From the NCBI RefSeq assembly GCF_964355755.1, contig NC_092674.1, positions 15,507,001 to 15,571,000 of the forward strand: DNA of 64,000 nt. The letters run 5' to 3'. The notes beneath the pieces were generated by a model, which saw nothing but the letters and a program-made list of their open reading frames with translations, was not told where the DNA came from and ran no database searches. Made by a program: the position numbers and the translations under genes. This document shows, one piece after another, positions 13,701 through 23,085 of the stretch. How positions within the stretch are numbered: position 1 is the stretch's first letter; every line of letters starts with the position of its first letter. The DNA is from Antedon mediterranea. Taxonomy: Eukaryota; Echinodermata; Crinoidea; Comatulida; Antedonidae.

Positions 13701-16700
13701 TGTTTTTAGTTTCATTTTCATTTCAGGTAGTCCACAACAACCAGACTTTGCTCACAAACTTCAAAAAGCTTCAACTCCTTTTTTTATTATCTCTGTTTAA
13801 GATATATTTCTTTACTTCGTTTGAAATTATTACTAAGACAAAGTTTAAAAAAAGTGTTGATTTTGTTATGAATGTATTTTGATGAAATCTTGAAGTATTT
13901 GTGTGTTTTGTGTTGAAAAGTGAGTTCGATGGGATATCTAGTTCGATTTCCTCCTCCTAAGTAATGCCAACAAGATCACCAACCCATTTTAACTGGTTTT
14001 CCTTCTGTTCTAGAGCCTGATCCGGGTAAAGAGCACTATTTCTTTACATTCAAATTAATTACATTCTTTTATTCACTGTTATTGGGTCATCTACATCAAG
14101 CCAAGCTGGTCATTTGTGTGTTAGATGGCAATGTATCAGACGAGCATATAAATAAAAACCAGTCATGGGCAAAACAAATCTGCAAGATACCTTTCTAATA
14201 TTATAGGTTATAATTACCATCAAATCTCACTCTGACATTTACTACTTTTAGCTAAATCAGAAATCTTCAATTAATAAGTTTATAGAGGTTCAAAATGGCA
14301 ATTGAAAACAATATTTGAAAATGTGAGTTTAGAAAAGAACTGAATGCATAACACAATTATCCTAGTGAACGCCAGGCTAGTGATCTGGAGGTTGTTGTCC
14401 CACATTACTTAAGTATTAATGATGTATTCTTAGTAAAAGTGAAAATTACGTCATAGTAGGGCCAAAATATCTGACCAATATTTATCTATTCTTGTAATGT
14501 AAATAGCTAATATTCTCTATGTCAATGGTGAATAACTTTACTTCCGGTCATTTTCTTACAAAAAGTATTACAATAAATATAAATATGTATTGTCTGAGCA
14601 ATTTGATACCATTTTTAAATTTCCATGACCAGCCGTTTTTTAGATACAGTGCAAGTCAAGGTCAAGGGTCACTAGTAAAAAAAAGGCATTTCCGGTTACA
14701 TTTAGTAAAAAAGGTCTATTACAACGAATATAAATATATTTATTCAGAGTATTTTGATACCAATACCTTGTCAATAGACCAAAGGGTTATGAAGATATGA
14801 CCAGAGACTACGGAATAAAAATCCTTGCAAGCTATTCTCTATGTCAAAGGTCAATAAATTTGCTTCCGGACTTTTTTAACAAAATATTGCATTACAATAA
14901 AAATAAATATATAAGGTCTGAGCAATTTGAGACCATTTTAAAATTTCTATGACCAGCCATTTTTAAGACTAGATGGTACGCTCGCTTCGCTCGCGTACCA
15001 TCTAGGTCGTGCCCACAGATGGTTCTCGAATACATAATGATTTCAGCGTTAAAAAACTGGCGATTTCAAATGTACAATAATGCAGGACAATAATACATGT
15101 CGTTTACAGGAACGAATAAATAGACACTGTGATTTATGTACTCAACTAAAATTAGCACCCTGGGAATTACTTCCGAAAGAGAAACTTGTCACAAAATGAG
15201 ACCAATTGTTTTAAAAGTCAGATTTAAGCAAACTTATTTTGTGTTTTGTATGTAACATTATGGTTGAGGGATGGGGAAGAGGATGGGTGCAAAGAGGAAC
15301 AATTTTTAAATATATTCTTTATTTTGTAACGAAATATTAATTGTTTTCATGTTTTACAAATAATATACCACTAAACACAGTAAAACATTGCGATGTAATA
15401 CTTTGTTGAAACTATCACCGTCGTAGTCGATTGAAATAGTACAGTACATGTAACGATACACTATGACGTATGTTTATATATAATGTTAAACAATTTGTGA
15501 AAACCACCTCTATTCGGGGAAAATCATAAATTCGATTTAATCGTATTAAATTATCTAACTCAACTTAATTAGTAGGCCTAATGGTTTTCAATTGTTTCTT
15601 AGAGCCAATTCATAATTAAGTTGGTTCCTACCCTACCCACCAAAGTTGTTCTGCGTTTAGGGCATGTGATGCACCGTATAGGCTTATCCTCTACTGGCTT
15701 TACAACGCTACTCATGCCAGTGAGGGAAGGGTGATGTGGGTATAATAAAGATTTGTACATAATATACGGCGACTGAAAACGCTAGCTCATTATCCGTTTA
15801 AAAAAAATGATATCCAACCTCTTTAGAACAGATTGGAAAAAAAATGGATCGAATTTCTGTTATGAGTATACAGTACTTGCCTTTACGACGCCTGAGGGAA
15901 TAGACACTTGTGTAACAGAGATTGGAATGTTCCATTCATCGCAAATCAATACAATTATATAAACGTATATTAAATCTATCAAAATAGTATTTTTTAAAGA
16001 AAATCGGCCTGTCTTCAACATTATGATGATGTACTCGAGCTGTTCAACCGGTTTTCAGCCATTAAAAACAATTATCGTAGGAGGAGATAGGAAAATGCGA
16101 AGCATCCTCGTATTATTGTCTTCGGGTATTTTTCAAGACTGACATCCATTAGACAGTGTATACCACGATCGAAAAACACCCCTATTTGGGGCAAATCGTT
16201 GAACCTAAATTCGTTTTAATTATCAATAACTAATATCTAACTCAATTTAATTAGTAAACAGGGTTACATCAGGTGGTTAAAATCAGTACCGAGATTCTAA
16301 CCAACTTTATATACGATCGAGTAAACATTCTAGAAATAACGCTCGATTTACCGATTTTTGCCCTTACGTAAATTTATATATAGATACAGTACGAGTCAAG
16401 GTCAAGGGTCAATAGTACAGAAAAAAAGCATTTCCGGTTGCATTTAGTAAAAATATTCTATTACAACGAATATAAATATATATATTCCGAGTATTTTGAT
16501 ACCAATATCTTGTCAATAGACCAAAGGGTTATGGAGATATGGTCATTTTGTCGCCATTTTGAATTTGGGGCTGTTACCATGGTTACGGGATCGTGAAAAT
16601 TTGTTACCTAGCATTTTTAGTATCCTAGCACCATAATAAAGTAATATCAAGTAAAATCTCACTTTGGGCATTAAAATCCTACGGAACCCCTATTTTCATA

Positions 16701-18401
16701 CATGAGGAACCTGACTACTGGCTATAATTTGCTAACAAACAGTATACCTGGCGATCTACGTGGTGGTGTTGCAATATACAGTCGCGTGCTCAAATTTGAG
16801 TTAGTGTCTACCGACCGACCAACCGACCGACATAGCGAGCTGTAGAGTCGCGTTTGCACGTAACTAACAATTTTAATTCTGTCGCCTGTTTACTCTTTTG
16901 GCTTGTGAAATATCTTCTTGAAGTTACACTTCTCTACTAAATCGATCTCAATTATATGAAGGAGGTTGATAATTATTTGAAAAATAACATAAGAAAATTA
17001 TAATTATAATTAAATTTAAGTCTTAAAAAGAAAAGCATTATAATATATAAATTATCTTCTTTAAACGCTTAAAAAAAATATTCGGATTGATAATACGATA
17101 TCCTTCCTTAGCTACCTATTGTATATATTTTCGACATTACATTACCAATCAATTTAACAAAAAAAAAATAATGTGTAGGCCTACTGCACAGTAGTTTTAT
17201 TTTATGGAAAGGAAATCATACTCTCCACTTCCTCCAGACCCCGCATATCAAATAACAATAAAATAATAACAATAACAATAAATGTGGACTATTAACCGCA
17301 TAGCATACATACATCCTCTATGCGCTTCACATAAAATAAAAGTAATTCATGAAATAAATAAAATAAAAATGAGCAATTTAAAATGAGAATGACAGGCTAT
17401 AAAATATATAAATGTATTATTGTATTCTTATTCATAATTCTGCATAGGTTGTAGAGTTTGTTATAGCTAACTTCAAGAGTGAAAGACTTTCAGTTGATCA
17501 TCCAACACATATCCATGGTCAATCCACTCGTATTGTTGGTCTTGGAGTATTCAATGGTACACCACCACAGTCTTTAGAAGAGGTTGTGCAACTTGACAAA
17601 AAAGGTAACAATACAATGCTTTCTGGCATAGAGGAAAAATGCATTTTCTGACATGTTTCAGTAAATAATATTGAAAAGTTAATATACCCCAAACTTGACA
17701 AGATATGGAATTCATTTTTACCCTTATAAAAACCGCGAGTTTCAATATACTGTATTTCCATTATGCGCCTACATGTTCTTTTATTATACTAATGTTATAT
17801 TTACCTTTATAGGAAATTTAACAAGAATTCATGCTAAAGATGCTGTTATAAAAGATACCGTGATAATACCGACCAATGGTTATGCAATCATGAGGTGGAA
17901 AACTACTAACCCGGGTATATGGTTTTTTCATTGCCATATAGAAACCCATTTGGAGGTGAGCACGGTATTATATTCAACAATTTTACCACATTTAGTCTAT
18001 TTAAAGGATTGTTTGTTCCTTCTTATTTATCTATGATTATTAAAAAATGGCACTTGAGTCTAACCACATATAGTATACATAAACCTACAAGCAATGAGAA
18101 ATACATTGATTGTTATATTGAAATATCCGAGTATCAACCAATTTGGCTCTTATTTGACCTGGTTTTTGCATAATTTGATTATACGTTGTTATTATTATAA
18201 TAAGGAAATCACATTGTTATTTATTTCTTGAATTTGTGATAGAGCATAAAGATCTGCATCTTATTTATTCATCTTCATTCATTTGTATTAATTTCACAAT
18301 AGGATGGAATGGCGATGGTATTGCAAGTAGGGGAAGAAGACGATATTCAAAAACCGCCGAAGGATTTCCCAACCTGTGGATCATGGCCAAAATTTGGTTG
18401 A
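4422..18401 (+). CDS. Multicopper oxidase, animal laccase-like (gene 1)
   Basis: Secreted three-cupredoxin-domain copper oxidase, expected to oxidise phenols, catechols or similar substrates while reducing O2 to water outside the cell. Coding exons: 4422-4744, 6557-7212, 7369-7622, 9184-9455, 17448-17604, 17813-17955 and 18303-18401 (stop TGA). All junctions are GT-AG with matching phases and give 633 residues. The exon at 4422 starts in phase 1 after TATTTTGTAG, exactly like exon 2 of gene 2, so an upstream signal-peptide exon is expected but not identified; the first ATG in this exon is at 4457. Copper motifs: H-W-H-G (L1), H-W-W-H-G-H-S-G (L2), H-P-T-H-I-H-G (L3) and H-C-H-I-E-T-H-L-E-D-G-M (L4). 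The last Met is the axial residue of the type-1 site. The 7,992-bp intron 9456-17447 is filled with transposons. Substrate unknown. Confidence 0.88.
4829..6119 (+). mobile_element. Helitron family 1, copy 1 (non-autonomous)
   Basis: Begins with TCTATATATAAATTTACG preceded by A, 84 bp into gene 1's 1,812-bp intron (4745-6556). It ends with the family hairpin region around 6080-6119, where the right arm of the hairpin is partly degraded. No protein is encoded. It is internally similar to copies 3 and 5 (GTAGGTAAATTTATGAGCCC section) and differs from copies 2 and 4. Confidence 0.75.
6557..7212 (+). CDS. Gene 1 exon: cupredoxin domain 1 and start of domain 2
   Basis: Starts V-C-E-G-D right after the acceptor TTTGTAG and contains copper motifs L1 (T-I-H-W-H-G) and L2 (T-H-W-W-H-G-H-S-G). 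Ends in G-S-G-E-R with the Arg codon split (phase 2) by a 156-bp intron that gene 2 does not have. Confidence 0.9.
7261..7279. repeat. (AAT)n microsatellite in gene 1 intron
   Basis: Short AAT run inside the 156-bp intron 7213-7368. Confidence 0.8.
7369..7622 (+). CDS. Gene 1 exon: cupredoxin domain 2
   Basis: Continues R-Y-D-F-V-I-A-A through domain 2 to D-T-H-A-L and ends in phase 1 at donor GTAAGT (7623). That donor is the first unit of the adjoining minisatellite. Confidence 0.85.
7619..8636. repeat. Minisatellite, about 18 units of 52 or 66 bp, inside gene 1 intron
   Basis: Eighteen starts of GATGCTCAAC(T)TGGAC can be counted from 7643 to about 8582. Most units are 52 bp and end ...CAGCTTACTACAAT. 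Others are longer and end ...TTAGGTAAGTACTGCTTTAAC, which repeats the exon-intron boundary at 7619-7640. The boundary copies lie near 7736, 7804, 7869 and 8246. The array starts exactly at the real donor and ends in a CAACTACAACAACAACT tail. Confidence 0.92.
8637..9183. other. Intron sequence, nothing recognised
   Basis: AT-rich remainder of the gene 1 intron 7623-9183, ending in the acceptor TTCCACAG. Confidence 0.5.
9184..9455 (+). CDS. Gene 1 exon: linker into cupredoxin domain 3
   Basis: Starts with two bases completing a Glu codon (E-E-M-D-P-D-L-D), contains the cysteine pattern E-C-E-F-S-N-C-Y-C, and ends L-G-E in phase 0 at donor GTAAGT. It is homologous to gene 2 exon 46540-46856, which ends L-G-D. 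Confidence 0.83.
10068..10149. repeat. Perfect inverted repeat, 27-bp arms and 28-nt loop
   Basis: Arms 10068-10094 and 10123-10149 are exact reverse complements (AGGTGATCATTTAGAATAAA type). Possibly the core of a small MITE; no target duplication was seen. Confidence 0.85.
10213..10945. repeat. Diverged tandem repeats of about 130 bp
   Basis: The string AGGTATTTTGAACAAGAATGTAT and variants recur near 10220, 10695 and 10832. They share downstream blocks (GGGTCAA.....AATGTCAT). The last two units are adjacent. Confidence 0.6.
11733..11835 (+). pseudogene. LINE endonuclease fragment, part 1
   Basis: Encodes I-K-I-L-H-F-N-I-R-S-M-N-K-N, the start of the apurinic-like endonuclease of CR1/jockey-type LINEs. 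The Asn of F-N-I-R is a conserved active-site residue. The domain continues at 12463 and at 16695, so this is one LINE cut by two insertions. Confidence 0.65.
11836..12462. other. Probable insertion inside the LINE endonuclease
   Basis: Separates parts 1 and 2 of the endonuclease. Ends show weak inverted similarity (CACGCTGCTGCTCT on the left, AGCGAGCAGCGTTTTTT on the right), suggesting an old MITE. No protein. Confidence 0.35.
12463..12560 (+). pseudogene. LINE endonuclease fragment, part 2
   Basis: Encodes I-C-L-T-E-T-W-L, the conserved Glu motif of the endonuclease, then L-H-K-L-Y-S-L-P. It breaks off at the terminal repeat starting at 12565. Confidence 0.65.
13286..13319. repeat. Perfect short hairpin
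   Basis: 14-bp arms ATTTTGGAGCTCCA / TGGAGCTCCAAAAT with a 6-nt loop, inside the 4.1-kb inverted-repeat element. Confidence 0.85.
14969..16384 (-). mobile_element. Helitron family 1, copy 2
   Basis: On the minus strand it starts TCTATATATAAATTTACG and ends in the hairpin plus CTAG, flanked by A and T. The uninterrupted target is present at 14636-14653 in the neighbouring arm unit (TTTTTTAGA|TACAGT). It has the subtype with CCTCAGGCGTCGTAAAG, like copy 4. Confidence 0.88.
16695..16812 (+). pseudogene. LINE endonuclease fragment, part 3
   Basis: Encodes T-G-Y-N-L-L-T-N-S-I-P-G-D-L-R-G-G-V-A-I-Y, the R-G-G-V-A-I-Y block that follows the E-T-W-L block in intact LINEs. It resumes right after the 4.1-kb element ends. 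Confidence 0.65.
16810..16831. repeat. (CCGA)n simple repeat
   Basis: Short run of CCGACCGACC type followed by CATAGCGAGCTGTAGAGTCGCG, which looks like the edge of another repeat. Confidence 0.6.
16832..17447. other. End of the large gene 1 intron
   Basis: AT-rich, no frame recognised. Ends in the acceptor TTCTGCATAG before the exon at 17448. Confidence 0.4.
17448..17604 (+). CDS. Gene 1 exon: copper motif L3
   Basis: Encodes V-V-E-F-V-I-A and H-P-T-H-I-H-G-Q, whose three His bind type 1, 2 and 3 copper. Ends L-D-K-K with a split Gly codon (phase 1) at donor GTAACA. Confidence 0.88.
17813..17955 (+). CDS. Gene 1 exon: most of copper motif L4
   Basis: Encodes N-P-G-I-W-F-F-H-C-H-I-E-T-H-L-E, the His-Cys-His core that couples the type-1 copper to the trinuclear cluster. 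Ends phase 0 at donor GTGAGC. Confidence 0.9.
18303..18401 (+). CDS. Gene 1 last exon
   Basis: Encodes D-G-M-A-M-V-L-Q-V-G, including the axial Met, then P-T-C-G-S-W-P and stop TGA at 18399-18401. The protein ends soon after the domain, unlike gene 2, which adds a hydrophobic tail. Confidence 0.88.
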   Translation, partial: DGMAMVLQVGEEDDIQKPPKDFPTCGSWPKFG

Positions 18402-18549
18402 ATGAATAATTGTTGAAGCTTGGTCATTTAGGTATATTTATTCATAAAAAGACATCAAAATACAACGGCAGCCAAAAGGCTGAAAAGTAGTATTTTACAA
18501 AATTTGATAAAAATATATAAATACATTATGTATAAAAGGTAAAACTAGT

Positions 18550-18785
18550 TTAAAAAAAAAAAAATAATAATAATTTACCACATTAAAATTGGTCCACCTG
18601 TAAGTTAAAATAGTGCCAGCCTATTCAATATTCATCATTAATGAGTCGGACTAAAAAAGGGACTGGTGAAGATCTAAATCTTTCTGTACGACCAAACGGG
18701 ATTTTGAGTAGAGGCTTACTCGCAGACCTCAGGGTTCTGCTAATGTCACGAACAGGTGGAAGAATGCTTCTAAATGTATCGGACT
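18550..18785 (-). pseudogene. 3' end of the outer LINE (C-terminal codons and tail)
   Basis: Minus-strand frame K-S-D-T-F-R-S-I-L-P-P-V and I-P-F-G-R-T-E-R-F ... V-R-L-I-N is the usual end of CR1/jockey-type LINE proteins. It continues the frame that breaks at 23090, because a second LINE is inserted between. The tail ends in (TTA)n and a T run at 18551-18575. Only about 150 bp separate it from gene 1's stop, so it may lie in the gene's 3' region in antisense. Confidence 0.7.
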
Positions 18786-18982
18786 TTATTATTCAATTCA
18801 ATTCAATTGATTATTCCATAATCAAAATAAAAACATATACAAATACAATACAAATAATAAGATAATGGAATGGGATACAAAATAAGCACAAGTGCTTTAA
18901 GCATGTAACCCTAACAAAAAGATCAAACAATTAGTACAAACAAAAAGAACAAACCAAAATAACATAATGTGATTTACTTAAC

Positions 18983-21949
18983 TTAAATATTTCTATTGTT
19001 ATAATATTGCTTTAATCTCTGTTTAAACAAACTTAAAGTGGGGGATTGTTTTATATAGTCTGTTAAATTGTTCCAAATATGTGTTCCTTGGTAGGAAATA
19101 CATTGCTGTCCGACTTTGGTGCGTTTTAGTTGTGGACAGTAGTTTGACCTGTTTCTAGTTGAGTAATTATGGAATGAGGCAGATGTACTAAATAAGTTAT
19201 TAAATGATTCAGGTAATAGATTATGTTTATATTGATACATAAATATAGCAGTGTGTTTCGTATAAAGGTCAAAAATATTTAATGTTTGGGTTGAAATAAA
19301 AAGTGGATGAGAAGGATGCATAAAATGAACATGACAAATATTTCTAAGTGCTTTTTTCTGGAGAATATGTATACGGTTTAAGTTTGTAGCAGAAGTAGCA
19401 GCCCATACTGTGATAGCATACGTTATTCTAGGTAATATAAGTGCATTGTATACCGTTAACAAGATTTTACTTGATAACATAGACTTCACTTTGTTTAAGA
19501 CACCAATTATTCTAGAAATACTGTTTGCTACCTCATTTACATGATAATTAAACGATAAAGTTTCATCCAGAAATAAGCCTAGAAATTTAACTTCAGTAGC
19601 TTTTACTATACATTCATTTCCCATCCTCAATTCTAGTGAGGTAGTGTCAGCTGACTTATTTCTAGCCTTAAATATAACATATTTTGATTTGTTTACATTT
19701 AGCGTTAATTTGTTAGCAATAAACCAGTCCGAAAGTATAGATAACTCCTGGTTCATTGTATCAAAAGCTTGAGTAATATCATTGTGACTATAAAACACAT
19801 TTGTGTCATCTGCATACATAATCATGTCTACATGGTTACATGCTAGACTAATATCATTAATGAATATAAGAAATAATAATGGACCCAATATGGATCCCTG
19901 AGGAACTCCAGTGTTTACTGTCATTTTACTAGATGCAGTATTAACAATAAATGTGTATTGTAGTCTTTTTTTAAGATAGTTTGAGAACCAGTTTAGCGGA
20001 ACTCCTCTTATACCATAAAATCTTAACTTATCTAATAATATATCATGATCGATTGTATCAAACGCTTTTGATAAATCAAGGAAAACTCCTAGTGTGAACT
20101 CTTTATTCTCAATAGCGTTTGTGATTTTTTCAATCGATTGTATTAAAGCATGACTAGTTGAATGGTGTTGTCTAAATCCATACTGTGTTTTACTCAGTAC
20201 GTTATATTTTGAGAGGTAACAAATCGTTTGATCATACACAATCCTCTCAAATATTTTGGAAAAAAAGGGTAAAATGGAAATAGGCCGATAATTATTTATA
20301 TCGGAGATGTCACCATTCTTAAATACCGGGATAACTTTAGCAATTTTTATATCAGCCGGGACACAGCCCGATGATAATGACGTATTAATAATATGCAATA
20401 AAGGTTTTAAAATAAACGGGGAAGCAGATTTTATGAGTTGGGCACTTATACCATCATGGCCAGGAGAAGTATTCTTTGTGTTTTTAATATAGTGGTTAAG
20501 TTCATGTTCAGTAACAGGCTTAAAAAACATTGAAGAGGTAAAATTTCCCTTTAAGAAAGTTCTGTGGGTGATTTCTTCATTTTGAGATTCATGCCTAAAT
20601 TTATTATTTAGTTTTTCTCCAATATTAATTAAAAAAGAGTTGAATGCATCAGCTTTCTCATCATTATCAGAGAAAGTCTCAGTACCCAATTTTATTTTTG
20701 TAGGCAAATTGGTAGTCTTTTTCCTACCCATTATATCATTTAGGATTGTCCACGTTTTTTTAATATCTTGTTTATTTCGTTCAAACTGGACCATATAATA
20801 TTCTTTTTTCCGATTTCTAATAGTAGTGGTTAACTTGTTTCTAAAATGTATGTACGTACTTTTATTAGTAGTGGTGTTATTTTGTTTGTACTTTTTATAT
20901 AATTTATGTTTTTGAGAGATAGCTCTGGCAATTTCAGCTGTGATCCAAGGAGATTTTAACTTGTTCGCCTTATTTCTAATTCGTTTTAAAGGGAAACAAT
21001 TATCAATTGTTTTATTTAAAGTGTTTGTAAAATTTTGATAAGCAACATTCGCATTATTTGAGAATAGCACATCATTCCACTGATTACTTTGTAATTCTTG
21101 CAAAAAATACTCCGTTTGTTGAGGAGAGTATTGTCGTTTATATACAAATCGAGGATATTGCTTATTATGTTTTTCCAAAGTATCTACACAGAATATTGGG
21201 AAGTGATCAGAAATATCAGTAATAAGTATTCCACTTTTAAGGGACGTAGTAAAAGAATCGATGTTGCAATAAATGTTATCAATTATTGAAGCACAATTAT
21301 CGGATATTCTAGTAGGACTTTTTATGATTGGCTGAAATGACTGAGAAAATATTGTGTCTAAGTGTGATTGGATAGTGTTGTCGGTAGATTGTTGGAGTAA
21401 GTTTATGTTATAGTCTCCCACAAGGTAAGCTTTCTTTTTTTCTAGATTAATCATTTGCATTACACATGTTAATTCATCATCAAACTTTTGCAAGGAACGT
21501 GAGGGTGGTCTATAAACTATACCACAAATAACATTATTTCCTGATTCTAACTCAATCTCAATAAAAATAGTCTCTGCTTCAGTCATACAAGATGACAGAT
21601 CATTTCTAATAATATATGTTAGTTTGTTGGTAACATAGAACGCTACCCCACCACCTCTCTTATCTTTCCTATCATTGTGAATCAAACTGTAGCCTGGTAA
21701 CTGGTATAGATTAATATTATCTTTTTCGGTTAACCAGGTTTCACTGAAGGCAATGACGGAGAAGGCATGTACGAGTGAGTCTAAATAGTTTGAGATTAAG
21801 TCAAACTTATTAACAACACTACGACAGTTTAGTCCAAATATAGAAAAGTTTGATGATAAATTAGAATGTTCAAGTGAAGAAATTAAGTTATCTTCGTTAA
21901 AATATTCTGTGCTCACATTTACATTATCAAAAAGGTCACATTCAAACAT
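18983..21949 (-). CDS. LINE ORF2: endonuclease and reverse transcriptase, intact
   Basis: Unbroken 988-codon frame. The N-terminal endonuclease shows G-L-N-C-R-S (residues 39-44), F-S-E-T-W-L (68-73), R-G-G-G-V-A-F (98-104), G-D-Y-N (178-181) and S-D-H (247-249), covering the expected Asn, Glu, Asp and His catalytic positions. The reverse transcriptase in the second half shows N-Y-R-P-I-S, L-S-K-A-F-D-T-I, G-V-P-Q-G-S-I-L-G-P and M-Y-A-D-D-T. The protein nicks target DNA and copies the element's RNA onto it. ORF1 is truncated, so this copy alone is unlikely to move, but ORF2 could act in trans. Nothing in the frame looks mutated. Confidence 0.93.
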   Translation of the reverse strand: MFECDLFDNVNVSTEYFNEDNLISSLEHSNLSSNFSIFGLNCRSVVNKFDLISNYLDSLVHAFSVIAFSETWLTEKDNINLYQLPGYSLIHNDRKDKRGGGVAFYVTNKLTYIIRNDLSSCMTEAETIFIEIELESGNNVICGIVYRPPSRSLQKFDDELTCVMQMINLEKKKAYLVGDYNINLLQQSTDNTIQSHLDTIFSQSFQPIIKSPTRISDNCASIIDNIYCNIDSFTTSLKSGILITDISDHFPIFCVDTLEKHNKQYPRFVYKRQYSPQQTEYFLQELQSNQWNDVLFSNNANVAYQNFTNTLNKTIDNCFPLKRIRNKANKLKSPWITAEIARAISQKHKLYKKYKQNNTTTNKSTYIHFRNKLTTTIRNRKKEYYMVQFERNKQDIKKTWTILNDIMGRKKTTNLPTKIKLGTETFSDNDEKADAFNSFLINIGEKLNNKFRHESQNEEITHRTFLKGNFTSSMFFKPVTEHELNHYIKNTKNTSPGHDGISAQLIKSASPFILKPLLHIINTSLSSGCVPADIKIAKVIPVFKNGDISDINNYRPISILPFFSKIFERIVYDQTICYLSKYNVLSKTQYGFRQHHSTSHALIQSIEKITNAIENKEFTLGVFLDLSKAFDTIDHDILLDKLRFYGIRGVPLNWFSNYLKKRLQYTFIVNTASSKMTVNTGVPQGSILGPLLFLIFINDISLACNHVDMIMYADDTNVFYSHNDITQAFDTMNQELSILSDWFIANKLTLNVNKSKYVIFKARNKSADTTSLELRMGNECIVKATEVKFLGLFLDETLSFNYHVNEVANSISRIIGVLNKVKSMLSSKILLTVYNALILPRITYAITVWAATSATNLNRIHILQKKALRNICHVHFMHPSHPLFISTQTLNIFDLYTKHTAIFMYQYKHNLLPESFNNLFSTSASFHNYSTRNRSNYCPQLKRTKVGQQCISYQGTHIWNNLTDYIKQSPTLSLFKQRLKQYYNNRNI

Positions 21950-22229
21950 TTAAATTAGACAGAAAAGGAAATGACAAATGAATAAAATTGAGCAAGCTGC
22001 TTACAGCAGAGAATAGTTAACACTATATAGCCTAAGTTAACAAGTATGTACAATAAATTACAATATATACAATGTAATATGAATTGTTTTATCATGACAT
22101 ACCAACAACAACTAAACGACAGGCAGTGAAACAATAATGATGATCATGGACGCCAATTAAGTATTTGGTTAACTTAAAAGATTTTGATCAATCTAACTCA
22201 CCGATGTCCAGAATGTATTATTATGGCAA

Positions 22230-22600
22230 GTTATCGTTACTCACTGGTAAGTCAAACATCGCCGGTAAACAGCTACGTTGAAACGGTCTAGAACATGATG
22301 TCTCAATAACGGCGCTCACTTATTAATCACATCAGCCACTTAATGTTGTTATAATTTGTCATTATACATCACTAGTAAAGTACGGATAGTATAACTTAAA
22401 TACATTTAGTTGTGTTGTGTTTCATTAAAACGATGTGTTTAACGTTTACGAGTTTGATCAACCCAGTAACTCATCGATGAATTACCGGTAAACAACTACG
22501 TTGAAACTTACATCGTCAACAGCCACTTAATTGTTGTTGGTATTTCTCATTATGTAACACTATCGCCGTGGGTCACATGAATTAAAGTTTGAATGGACAG
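22230..22600. repeat. Imperfect duplication in the LINE ORF1-ORF2 spacer
   Basis: ACCGGTAAACAACTACGTTGAAAC and its neighbourhood (AGCCACTTAAT.GTTGTT) occur twice, near 22260-22360 and 22485-22560. The spacer of about 880 bp is long for a LINE. Confidence 0.5.
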
Positions 22601-22829
22601 AGATATCCAGAACATAACACTAACAGCCAGGTGCGCGACATAAACAAACAAACTTCGTTTATTTACAATTTATAACGGTAGAAATACTACTACAATCACA
22701 TAATTAGTCTACGTTCTACAAGACAATGATAGACTCTGCGGTAATGTAGGTATGAAATATAATTCATAAACATTAATTAATTGTGTTCAATTGAACATTA
22801 ATTAATTTGGCTTAATGACTTAATTATAG

Positions 22830-23085
22830 TTATTTTAGTGGCTTGTATGGCTTACCGTCGATAAACAGTTGTCCATTTCTGAATACGGGCTTACGTTTTT
22901 CGGCATATGCCTGCGCCATAATTGTAGATAATTCTCTCTTTTTCTTCATGTCCGCGTCAGGTAAATCTTCAGTAATAAATACGTTTTGTGATTTACTTTT
23001 TAATTTTACTTTTCCTAGTTTTAGGACTTGGTTTCTTTGTGGACGGTACAGAAATTTAGCTATTATATGCCTCGGTTTGTTCCTT
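22830..23085 (-). pseudogene. LINE ORF1, C-terminal part
   Basis: Open minus-strand frame beginning in K-P-R-H-I-I-A-K-F and ending F-R-N-G-Q-L-F-I-D-G-K-P-Y then stop (TTA at 22830-22832 on the plus strand). The pattern I-I-A-K-F ... V-F-I-T-E-D-L ... L-F-I-D-G-K-P-Y resembles the C-terminal RNA-binding domain of LINE ORF1 proteins. Its 5' part is missing because the element is 5'-truncated into the older LINE. Confidence 0.65.

Larger units (their letters stand above)
12565..16686. mobile_element. 4.1-kb element with long terminal inverted repeats
   Basis: The left end, TTCCGTAGGAATTTAATGCC, is matched in inverse at the right end, ...GGCATTAAAATCCTACGGAA. Similarity runs inward for about 400 bp (left arm to about 12985). 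The right arm is doubled as two tandem units of about 315 bp: 14515-14832, and 14833-14968 plus 16385-16686. The second unit is split by a Helitron. No transposase frame is visible, so it is non-autonomous. It sits inside the LINE endonuclease within gene 1's intron. Confidence 0.75.

Noticed and set aside
20307-21289. Plus-strand frames inside the LINE ORF2 region
   Set aside because: They are antisense to an intact 988-codon ORF2.
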